Program-made: the position numbers and the translations under genes | Shown here: positions 1 to 4,788 of the stretch, in pieces | How the letters are laid out: each line of letters begins with the position of its first letter | How positions within the stretch are numbered: position 1 is the first letter of the stretch | DNA from: Bacteroidales bacterium UBA1735 | GTDB taxonomy: Bacteria > Bacteroidota > Bacteroidia > Bacteroidales > Paludibacteraceae | Reading direction: 5' to 3' | NCBI GenBank assembly: GCA_002315745.1 | Contig: DCID01000019.1 | Coordinates: 5,613-24,220, forward strand | Length of the DNA stretch: 18,608 nucleotides | The notes under the pieces: generated by a model | Seen by the model: only the letters and a program-made list of their open reading frames with translations | What the model was told of the DNA's origin: nothing | Database searches by the model: none

Positions 1-195
1 ATTCGTCAATCTCGTAAGGCGCAAAATCTCTCCCAAGAACAATTGGGGGAAATGGTTGGTGTCCAAAAGGCGCAAATATCACGCGTCGAGAACGGCACGA
101 ACCTGACCTTATCCACTATTGCCAAAGTATTCAAGGCTCTTGGGCAAAAAGTCTCTTTAGAAATACCATCCATCGGAAAAGTTGCCCTTTGGTAA
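1..195 (+). CDS. XRE-family helix-turn-helix regulator, C-terminal part (5' end outside window)
   Basis: The frame is open from the first base and ends at TAA 193-195, leaving 64 visible residues. They read as a Cro/C1-type DNA-binding domain: LSQEQLGEMVGV is the first recognition-type helix pair, followed by QISRVENG and the helix LSTIAKVFKALG. This pattern is typical of HigA-like antitoxins and small stand-alone regulators. A partner toxin gene, if there is one, would lie upstream of the window. After the usual end of such a domain (about KVSLEI) the protein continues with a short proline-bearing tail ending in KVALW. The tail runs into an out-of-frame remnant at 192-260 and may not be the original C-terminus. 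A hairpin terminator follows at 312. The family call is secure; the regulated target is unknown. Confidence 0.75.
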   Translation: MRQSRKAQNLSQEQLGEMVGVQKAQISRVENGTNLTLSTIAKVFKALGQKVSLEIPSIGKVALW

Positions 196-260
196 ACGGC
201 ACTCTCCTTATCGAGCGCAACGGTATCTACTACAATGCCCAAGGGGTGGTAGTGGAGTAA
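192..260 (+). pseudogene. Remnant resembling the C-terminal tail of a secreted Bacteroidales protein
   Basis: A 22-codon in-frame stretch ending at TAA 258-260 translates to VNGTLLIERNG followed by IYYNAQGVVVE. This resembles the terminal motif of many secreted or surface Bacteroidales proteins (pattern: K-V, hydrophobic, x-N-G-x-L-x-I-x-R-x-G-x-x-Y-N-x-x-G). It has no start codon of its own. It begins where the XRE gene stops, in another frame, and the end of the XRE frame (GKVAL) reads smoothly into it if a small frameshift is assumed near 189-192. I infer a relic of a deleted or recombined gene. The resemblance is from memory of the motif, not from an alignment. Confidence 0.4.
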
Positions 261-264
261 GTAA

Positions 265-297
265 GACCCCCACCGACTCCCCCTCAAAGGGGGAGAG
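265..297. repeat. GC-rich palindromic (REP-like) element, intergenic copy
   Basis: A C-rich lead is followed by a perfect 8-bp stem, CTCCCCCT (277-284) and AGGGGGAG (288-295), with loop CAA. The layout, a run of C-rich triplets and then a C/G hairpin, resembles the two elements inside lpdA at 6490 and 6883, although the sequence is a different subtype. It lies between the remnant at 192-260 and the terminator at 312. Confidence 0.6.
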
Positions 298-311
298 AAA
301 TAATACTTAGC

Positions 312-343
312 AAAAGAACTGCTCAAATAGGGCAGTTCTTTTT
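312..343. terminator. Bidirectional intrinsic terminator between convergent genes
   Basis: A 10-bp stem, AAAGAACTGC (313-322) and GCAGTTCTTT (332-341), encloses a 9-nt loop and is followed by further T residues on the plus strand. On the minus strand the same stem ends in TTTT. It therefore suits both the plus-strand XRE gene and the minus-strand higBA transcript, which converge here. Confidence 0.8.
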
Positions 344-390
344 GTAATTTCGATTGCTGCGTGGTACACTTTTCGATTGTTAATTACAGG

Positions 391-744
391 TTATAGTATT
401 ACCGCAACGCGGTTGATCTCTGCTAATTTGCGCAGGCGCGAGATGAATGTGGGCTTTTGGCGAATACTCACCATGTCGTATCGGGTCTGCATGTTTAATA
501 GCGGCTCGGCATCCAATTGCAAAGCCTCTGCTAACAACATGGCATATTCTGCCGACAGGGGTCTTTTGCAGTTAAGAATCTCATTCAATACAGAGTAATT
601 AACCCCCATTTCCTTAGCCAACGCACGCTGACTAAGTCCACGATATTCAATCTCCTCCTTCAACAAATCACCAGGATGGGTGGCGTGATTAGGTTGCAAA
701 TTATTCGCAATCATGTGCGATTCAACATTAGGTAGTGTGATCAT
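391..744 (-). CDS. higA: HigA-type antitoxin, XRE-family DNA-binding protein
   Basis: The protein is an antitoxin expected to bind and neutralise the toxin encoded just upstream and to repress their shared promoter. It carries the HigA signature HPGDLLKEEIEYRGLSQ, followed by a helix-turn-helix (RALAKEMGVNYSVLNEILNCKR), then the acidic helix SAEYAMLLAEAL seen in this family. I chose ATG 744, two bases after the toxin stop codon, giving 117 residues. An upstream in-frame ATG at 774 would add ten hydrophobic residues and overlap the toxin gene by 29 bases; it is possible but looks less natural. The order toxin then antitoxin is the usual one for higBA. It is transcribed toward the terminator at 312-343. 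The family is clear; activity is inferred. Confidence 0.88.
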   Translation of the reverse strand: MITLPNVESHMIANNLQPNHATHPGDLLKEEIEYRGLSQRALAKEMGVNYSVLNEILNCKRPLSAEYAMLLAEALQLDAEPLLNMQTRYDMVSIRQKPTFISRLRKLAEINRVAVIL

Positions 745-745
745 A

Positions 746-1063
746 TTACTTATAATGATTAGAGAGTTCAACAATATTACAAATAGTCAGGATGGTCTGG
801 TCTGGTAGTGCTGATAACTCAAATTCAATGCGGTATTTATCGTTCACTCGAATAGAATATAGTCCAGCCTTATCACCTTTCAATGCCTCAAAATGGAGAC
901 TTGCGTATTTCTTAAGACCATCGGCATCTTTTACTTCCATAAGCGTATCTACGCGTTTTTGATAGCGAAGGACAATATCGGGTTGAAAACGGTGGCGCTT
1001 GTCTGTCGTTTTACCAACATCGTAGAGTTCCTGTAAATATGTCTTATCAAAAGTGACAATCAT
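746..1063 (-). CDS. higB: HigB/RelE-superfamily toxin
   Basis: This 105-aa protein belongs to the RelE/ParE fold group. Family members of the HigB type cleave mRNA on the ribosome. The N-terminal strand MIVTFDKTYLQELYDVGK is followed by a helical region, then FEALKGDKAGLYSIRVNDKYRIEFEL, the characteristic beta core with GLYSIRVN-x-KYRI, and a terminal segment ILTICNIVELSNHYK. Length is in the normal range for HigB. It is the first gene of a two-gene operon, with the antitoxin starting two bases after its stop. A clear promoter lies 20-50 bases upstream. No frameshift or lost core segment is visible, so the module looks intact. Confidence 0.87.
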   Translation of the reverse strand: MIVTFDKTYLQELYDVGKTTDKRHRFQPDIVLRYQKRVDTLMEVKDADGLKKYASLHFEALKGDKAGLYSIRVNDKYRIEFELSALPDQTILTICNIVELSNHYK

Positions 1064-1083
1064 AACTTTTTCAAAATCGGGTG

Positions 1084-1115
1084 CAAAATTACAACTTATT
1101 TTTCATATTTGCAAA
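1084..1115 (-). promoter_or_regulatory. Bacteroidota-type promoter of higBA
   Basis: Read on the minus strand, TTTG (1115-1112) is followed after exactly 20 bases by TAATTTTG (1091-1084). This matches the phylum consensus TTTG, 19-21 nt, TAnnTTTG. Transcription would start near 1078, about 15 bases before the toxin ATG. Confidence 0.8.
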
Positions 1116-1123
1116 TTTGCAAA
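1108..1123. promoter_or_regulatory. Perfect 16-bp palindrome, candidate HigA operator
   Basis: TTTGCAAATTTGCAAA is identical to its own reverse complement and covers the -33 element of the higBA promoter. Antitoxins of this family repress their own promoter by binding palindromes, so a HigA (or HigBA complex) operator is the natural reading. This is inferred from position and symmetry only. Confidence 0.5.
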
Positions 1124-1193
1124 CACTTTTTTGCATTTTTTATGGAAATAAATCTCTATTGATACTGATTTTGAATAAAAAATTAATTCAATA

Positions 1194-1218
1194 CTAGGGA
1201 GTTCTAGGCGGTTCTAGG
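1194..1218. repeat. Tandem 10-bp repeat overlapping the stop codon of the 178-aa gene
   Basis: CTAGGGAGTT (1194-1203), CTAGGCGGTT (1204-1213) and CTAGG (1214-1218) lie head to tail. The last CTA is the reverse complement of the TAG stop codon of the minus-strand gene. On the minus strand the unit contains CCTAGAAC, a string also found in the tandem repeat at 17180-17211. Confidence 0.6.
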
Positions 1219-1750
1219 AATGCTGTGCTTGCTTGAGTTTAAGCTGGAGGTCAGCAAGTTGGGCGGACAGGATATCCACCTGACGTTGAAGAAGGGCAGT
1301 AGGAGATTGATCCTGCTGCTCTTGCTGTTCCTTAAGTGCTTTCTCAGCTAAGGCTTTGGAACGCTCCTTGGCGGTATGCTCGCGTTGCTGGCGTTGTTTA
1401 TCCTCAGCGATGACGGCAAGGGCTGCTTGGAGTTGTTCGGGATCGGACTTAAAGATCTTATAGTACTCGGAGATACAGTACCGATCGACACGGCGGTAGG
1501 TAGTGCCTTCACAACGGACTGTCCATTCCGCCTTGACGGCAGGGTCGCGGAAAAGGATAGCGACATACTGGGTCGCTGCGCCTAAAGCATGACGCATGGT
1601 GTTCTGCGCCTCGGAGAAGGGACCCTTGTAAGGGTGCTGCAGGATATAACTATGCTTGGTACCAAGCGTTTCACGATAAGAGAGATCACTGCCAGTGGCA
1701 TATTTGCCATGCATGTCCTTGAAGGGGGTAACTAAGTTAAATTGTGCCAT
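1214..1750 (-). CDS. Uncharacterised protein with coiled-coil C-terminus
   Basis: I do not recognise a named family. The 178-aa product starts MAQFNLVTPFKDMHGK and has an N-terminal block with YKGPFSEAQNTMRHALGA. From memory, Bacteroidales hypothetical proteins with a TPF-x-x-x-x-GK start and an NPYKGP-like motif look similar. Residues about 115-150 are very rich in Glu, Gln, Lys and Arg, and residues about 152-175 show leucine-heptad spacing (LLQRQVDILSAQLADLQLKL), so the C-terminal third is probably a coiled coil. There is no signal peptide or membrane segment, which suggests a cytoplasmic protein. It is a single-gene unit with a promoter at 1950-1981 and an unusually long (about 195-base) leader filled with repeats. 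Coding is supported by length and composition; function is unknown. Confidence 0.7.
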   Translation of the reverse strand: MAQFNLVTPFKDMHGKYATGSDLSYRETLGTKHSYILQHPYKGPFSEAQNTMRHALGAATQYVAILFRDPAVKAEWTVRCEGTTYRRVDRYCISEYYKIFKSDPEQLQAALAVIAEDKQRQQREHTAKERSKALAEKALKEQQEQQDQSPTALLQRQVDILSAQLADLQLKLKQAQHS

Positions 1751-1760
1751 ATCGATTGAA

Positions 1761-1788
1761 GATTTGAGATTTTCGATTTGAGATTTTG
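1761..1788. repeat. Two 14-bp direct repeats in the leader of the 178-aa gene
   Basis: GATTTGAGATTTTC (1761-1774) is followed directly by GATTTGAGATTTTG (1775-1788), with a further partial copy GATTTTTGA after it. It lies 11-38 bases upstream of the minus-strand ATG at 1750. Confidence 0.7.
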
Positions 1789-1852
1789 GATTTTTGATAG
1801 GGGACGGGATGCCATTCAGACGCCCTCAAACGCACATCACCGAATTATTATG

Positions 1853-1896
1853 TTTATTCTACGTTCATCTTACGTTTATCCTACGTTCATCCTACG
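1853..1896. repeat. Four 11-bp direct repeats
   Basis: The units are TTTATTCTACG, TTCATCTTACG, TTTATCCTACG and TTCATCCTACG, with no spacer. Substitutions are at positions 3, 6 and 7 of the unit. The 11-bp period is close to one turn of DNA, so all copies would face the same side of the helix. They sit inside the predicted leader of the minus-strand gene at 1214-1750. Between them and the 14-bp repeats (1789-1852) I see nothing I can name, so this 329-base gap (1751-2079) contains two promoters and two repeat blocks only. Confidence 0.75.
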
Positions 1897-1949
1897 TTAA
1901 TTTAGAGTTTGTTTTGGGTTTATCTTATAGTGTATTTTTAATTTGAGTG

Positions 1950-1981
1950 CAAAGATACAATATTTTTTTGAGATTTGCAAA
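1950..1981 (-). promoter_or_regulatory. Bacteroidota-type promoter for the 178-aa gene
   Basis: On the minus strand TTTG (1981-1978) is followed after 20 bases by TATCTTTG (1957-1950). This is a full match to the phylum consensus. The start site would be near 1945, leaving about 195 bases of leader before ATG 1750. Confidence 0.75.
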
Positions 1982-2027
1982 TTTTTTGGAAGATTTTTTG
2001 AAGTTTTTGCATGTTTTTGGAAGATTT

Positions 2028-2059
2028 TTTGCATATATCCGCAAAAAGTAGTACTTTTG
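2028..2059 (+). promoter_or_regulatory. Bacteroidota-type promoter for the C_GCAxxG_C_C gene
   Basis: TTTG (2028-2031), 20 bases, TACTTTTG (2052-2059). The start site would be near 2064, about 16 bases before ATG 2080. It is divergent from the promoter at 1950-1981, with about 45 bases between the two -33 boxes. Confidence 0.8.
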
Positions 2060-2079
2060 CAGCAAAATTGGTATATATT

Positions 2080-2556
2080 ATGACACAGGAAGAGATAGAA
2101 GCACGTGTGGAACGCGCAAAAGAACTATTCAAAGAGGGATTTAATTGCTCCCAGTCGGTATTTGCCGCTTGTGCGGATCTGTATGGAATCACGGACGAAA
2201 AACTTGCCCTGTGTCTTGCTGCCTCTTTCGGTGGCGGCATCGGACGGATGCGACTAACCTGTGGTGCTGCCTGCGGGATGTTCCTGCTCGAAGGACTACA
2301 CTCAGGTTCTGCTACCCCGCACGACACGACGGGGAAGGGGGCTAATTACGAGAAAGTACAAGCACTGGCTCAACGATTCCGAGAGGAGAATGGCAGTATC
2401 TGCTGTGCGGAGTTGTTGGAGGGTAGTGGAGTAGCGGGTAGGGGAGTAGAGGGGGCTAAGCCTGAGGAACGGACAGCGGAGTATTATAAGAAACGTCCTT
2501 GTGTGGAAATGGTGGCATCCGCTGTGCGTATCTACTTGCAGTCCTTAGCCGACTGA
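2080..2556 (+). CDS. C_GCAxxG_C_C family protein
   Basis: The 158-aa product shows the family's spaced cysteines: FNCSQSV near residue 23, LTCGAACGMFLLEG (the C-GCAxxG-like core, here CGAACGMFLLEG) near 65-75, SICCAELL near 110, and RPCVEMV near 140. The family (TIGR01909-like) is common in anaerobes and is presumed to bind metal or do redox chemistry, but no reaction is established. I chose ATG 2080, not the upstream ATG at 2011, because the earlier one lies upstream of the start site predicted from the promoter at 2028-2059. Residues about 115-124 (GSGVA GRGVE) come from a 15-bp tandem duplication. The 3' end overlaps the convergent transporter gene by 25 bases. Confidence 0.85.
   Translation: MTQEEIEARVERAKELFKEGFNCSQSVFAACADLYGITDEKLALCLAASFGGGIGRMRLTCGAACGMFLLEGLHSGSATPHDTTGKGANYEKVQALAQRFREENGSICCAELLEGSGVAGRGVEGAKPEERTAEYYKKRPCVEMVASAVRIYLQSLAD
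2423..2452 (+). repeat. In-frame 15-bp tandem duplication inside the C_GCAxxG_C_C gene
   Basis: GTAGTGGAGTAGCGG (2423-2437) and GTAGGGGAGTAGAGG (2438-2452) match at 13 of 15 positions. They encode GSGVA-GRGVE. Because 15 is a multiple of three the frame is kept. It sits in the linker between the last two cysteine motifs. Confidence 0.75.
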
Positions 2557-3566
2557 GCCGCTTGATGCAGTTGCCACGAATTATACAAATTCTGCCAAAC
2601 AATATACGCTGCTGCACCTAATGCCGCCATCGGCAAAAGGTACGTCTGTGCCATCCATACGCCTAAGGTCGTATTCTTCTGCCCCATGGCTTGTCCTGCC
2701 GTGATACGCGATACACCCGACATCGTCGTCGGTACAGCATCCGGATTGATGACTACATCGCGATAATCCTGTCCACGATTAGGTGCAGGCCAATGTTTTC
2801 CCACTACATGCCCGATATAGAACTGACCCACACAGGTCACCGCCGCGCCGATGGCTAACCATAACACCATCGAGAGCGTGAATTCGGTATGGAGCATCGT
2901 ATCCGTGATATTCGCCATCAATATAACGAGCGAACACGCCCATAAATAGAAGGGCACTTGTGCCCATTGTGTAGAGAGGTGAAAACGCTTGTCCGAACCC
3001 AAGGCGTGTTGACGGGCATCATAGATAAGACGCACTAACCAGGCTGCCACAAAAGGACTCAATAGCAATGGACTAACCTTGCGCAGAATAAGCCACGAGG
3101 CGGTCGCAAAGGACAAGCCTGCTTCATTATAGATAAGCGGAAAAAACAAAGGTACCACAATCGCCGTACTTAGATTAGATAGAATCGTGAACGCTGTCAA
3201 GTTCTGAATACTGCCACCCAGTTTCCCCGCAATAATGGGCGCTGCCGTTGCGGTTGGCATAATCAAGCAGAGCATCAATCCTTGCGAAACCTCAGGTGTG
3301 ATAGTGGGAAAGATGTTTCGCATTATTTCTAATAAATAATAAACACCAATCGCCAATCCCAACTGCAATCCCAGCACGATCCAATGCCATCGATGTAGGC
3401 GCAGATCTATGGGGTTGATCTTGCAGAAAGTGAAGAACAACATTAAAAAAATGAGCCACGGCAAGAGTGGGGACAAGTGCCTAAAAATAGGGAATGCCAC
3501 CACGCCCAACAGCATCGAGGCGGGCAATGCCCATCGATCAATTTTTGTGAATAAGGGTGAGTCCAT
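2532..3566 (-). CDS. BASS-type (bile acid:sodium symporter family) transporter
   Basis: A 344-aa, strongly hydrophobic protein with about nine to ten membrane segments, expected in the inner membrane. The helix-break motif MPTATAAPIIAGKLGGS (around residue 105-120) and the second internal repeat motif GQAMGQKNTTLGVWMA (around 290-305) match the two sodium/substrate-site crossovers of the BASS fold (COG0385-like). The substrate cannot be read from sequence; family members carry organic anions, with Na+. The start at 3566 overlaps the 3' end of the methyltransferase gene by 29 bases, so the two are probably translated from one mRNA starting at 4240-4270. Its 3' end overlaps the convergent gene at 2080-2556. 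A less specific membrane transporter call is the main alternative. Confidence 0.75.
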   Translation of the reverse strand: MDSPLFTKIDRWALPASMLLGVVAFPIFRHLSPLLPWLIFLMLFFTFCKINPIDLRLHRWHWIVLGLQLGLAIGVYYLLEIMRNIFPTITPEVSQGLMLCLIMPTATAAPIIAGKLGGSIQNLTAFTILSNLSTAIVVPLFFPLIYNEAGLSFATASWLILRKVSPLLLSPFVAAWLVRLIYDARQHALGSDKRFHLSTQWAQVPFYLWACSLVILMANITDTMLHTEFTLSMVLWLAIGAAVTCVGQFYIGHVVGKHWPAPNRGQDYRDVVINPDAVPTTMSGVSRITAGQAMGQKNTTLGVWMAQTYLLPMAALGAAAYIVWQNLYNSWQLHQAAQSAKDCK

Positions 3567-4209
3567 CGCGAATAGGAATAATGACTTTTTCTAAACGGGG
3601 ATCGTTGGCAACTTGGTCGTTAAAAGCACGGAGACCGATCGTCTGCTTCTCTTTATCGTAAGCCGGATCTACTACATGCCCGTCCCATAGCACATTATCT
3701 GCCAATATCCACCCACCTGCACGCACGTGCGGGTACAATAAATCTAAATAGGTGCAGTACTCACGCTTATCAGCATCAATGAAGACGAGGTCAAAAGAAC
3801 CACAACCATAACCACAACCATAACTATAACCATAACCACAACCATAACTTTCTTTGGCGAGGATTTCTTTTGCATCGCCCATCAATAATCTAATCTTGTT
3901 GCCTAAGGGCGAGAGAGAAAGGTTATGGCGAATCGTATCTTCTAACTCATCATTATGCTCAATCGTCACTAACTCGCCGTCCTCCGTCAGCCCTTCCGCT
4001 AAGCACAAAGCCGAATAGCCCGTGAACGTACCCAATTCTAAAATACGATGCGGACGAATCATCTGCGACAGCATACTCAGCAGCCGACCCTGTACATGAC
4101 CCGACAGCATGTGTGGGTTCAAAACATGCAAATTCGTGGACTGATTGATTTGTGACAAAATGTCACTTTCAGGCGACGAATGTTGCTCAATATAGTCTTC
4201 TAATGTCAT
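3538..4209 (-). CDS. SAM-dependent O-methyltransferase (COMT-like) with a Gly-Tyr/Cys repeat insert
   Basis: The protein (223 aa from ATG 4209) is a class I methyltransferase of the caffeoyl-CoA/catechol O-methyltransferase type. Visible motifs are ILELGTFTGYSALCLAEGL (SAM-binding motif I), VTIEHNDEL, GDAKEIL, FDLVFIDADKREY (metal/catalytic Asp region) and GGWILADNVLWDG. Family members act on phenolic or CoA-linked hydroxyls; the substrate here is unknown. A longer reading from ATG 4290 adds 27 residues but runs through the promoter at 4240-4270, so I reject it. The odd feature is a 16-residue run alternating Gly with Tyr, Cys or Ser between GDAKEILAKES and SFDLVF, encoded by eight hexanucleotide units. 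It is first in an operon with the BASS transporter and divergent from an Lrp-type regulator. Confidence 0.85.
   Translation of the reverse strand: MTLEDYIEQHSSPESDILSQINQSTNLHVLNPHMLSGHVQGRLLSMLSQMIRPHRILELGTFTGYSALCLAEGLTEDGELVTIEHNDELEDTIRHNLSLSPLGNKIRLLMGDAKEILAKESYGCGYGYSYGCGYGCGSFDLVFIDADKREYCTYLDLLYPHVRAGGWILADNVLWDGHVVDPAYDKEKQTIGLRAFNDQVANDPRLEKVIIPIRDGLTLIHKN
3798..3845. repeat. Coding hexanucleotide repeat (8 x 6 bp) in the O-methyltransferase gene
   Basis: Plus-strand units: AACCAC, AACCAT, AACCAC, AACCAT, AACTAT, AACCAT, AACCAC, AACCAT. A 12-bp higher period (AACCACAACCAT) is also visible. On the coding strand they encode alternating Gly and Tyr/Cys, with one Ser. All units are multiples of three, so copy-number change would keep the frame. 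Confidence 0.9.
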
Positions 4210-4239
4210 AATTAACGACAGATTTAACAAAATTTGCGA

Positions 4240-4270
4240 CAAAAGTACAAAAAAACTTGCATATTTCAAA
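4240..4270 (-). promoter_or_regulatory. Bacteroidota-type promoter of the methyltransferase-transporter operon
   Basis: On the minus strand TTTG (4270-4267), 19 bases, TACTTTTG (4247-4240). The start site would be near 4235, about 26 bases before ATG 4209. Confidence 0.75.
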
Positions 4271-4287
4271 AAAAAAGTGTACTTTTG
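4256..4287 (+). promoter_or_regulatory. Bacteroidota-type promoter of the Lrp/AsnC gene
   Basis: CTTG (4256-4259; one mismatch to TTTG), 20 bases, TACTTTTG (4280-4287). It overlaps the divergent promoter at 4240-4270, so the two probably compete for RNA polymerase or are controlled by one bound protein. A second -7-like box, TAATTTTG at 4310-4317, lies only 11 bases before the ATG and may be an alternative start with almost no leader. Confidence 0.65.
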
Positions 4288-4327
4288 CACACAATTTTAA
4301 GAAATAATATAATTTTGCAACCATACT

Positions 4328-4783
4328 ATGGAAAAAATTGACGATTTAGACCGCAAGATTTTGCGGATTATTACCAAAAATGCCCGCACACCTTTTAAAG
4401 ATGTTGCCGAGGTGTGTGGCGTGAGCCGTGCTGCTATTCATCAGCGCGTATCTAAGATGTTAGAGAATGGCACCATCATGGGCTCAGGCTACCAAGTTAA
4501 CCCTAAGATGCTCGGTTATAGCCTCTGTGTGATCATTGGTATCACCTTGGAGAAAGGCTCTATGTACAACGCTGTACTTGGTGAGATCCAGAAGATCCCA
4601 GAAGTGGTCGAAACCCATTTCACCCTTGGTGCATACGGCATGATCGTGAAGATGTATGCGAAAGATGACCAAGACCTGATGCGTATCCTCAATAGCCGTA
4701 TCCAATCCATCGACGGCGTAGCCAACACCGAGACACTGACTTGCTTGGATGAGCGTATTAATAGAGGCTTGCCCATCGAATAA
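4328..4783 (+). CDS. Lrp/AsnC-family transcriptional regulator
   Basis: A 151-aa protein of normal family length. The N-terminal helix-turn-helix reads IDDLDRKILRIITKNARTPFKDVAEVCGVSRAAIHQRVSKMLENG (in two parts: winged helix, residues about 4-48). It is followed by IMGSGYQVNPKMLGY and a C-terminal RAM/AsnC ligand-binding domain (VIIGITLEKG, VVETHFTLGAYGMIVKMYAKD, IQSIDGVANTETL). Members form dimers to octamers and respond to amino acids or related small molecules. It is transcribed away from the methyltransferase-transporter operon with overlapping promoters, so autoregulation and control of that operon are the simplest inference. The effector is unknown. Confidence 0.92.
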   Translation: MEKIDDLDRKILRIITKNARTPFKDVAEVCGVSRAAIHQRVSKMLENGTIMGSGYQVNPKMLGYSLCVIIGITLEKGSMYNAVLGEIQKIPEVVETHFTLGAYGMIVKMYAKDDQDLMRILNSRIQSIDGVANTETLTCLDERINRGLPIE

Positions 4784-4788
4784 TCACT

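Noticed and set aside
6..326. 106-codon minus-strand open frame containing SPPLRGSRWG
   Set aside because: It is antisense to the XRE gene; the SPPLRGSRWG text is only the translation of the palindromic repeat at 265-297.
377..598. 73-codon plus-strand open frame
   Set aside because: It lies opposite the higA reading frame, has no family features, and is explained as an antisense shadow.
1853..1896. CRISPR-like array
   Set aside because: The four 11-bp units have no spacers and are far too short for CRISPR repeats; no cas gene is present.
2011..2079. N-terminal extension of the C_GCAxxG_C_C protein from ATG 2011
   Set aside because: It contains the promoter at 2028-2059, and its residues do not resemble the family; the start at 2080 fits better.
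4210..4290. N-terminal extension of the O-methyltransferase from ATG 4290
   Set aside because: Although it looks hydrophobic like a signal peptide, it runs through the consensus promoter at 4240-4270 and would start upstream of the predicted transcript.
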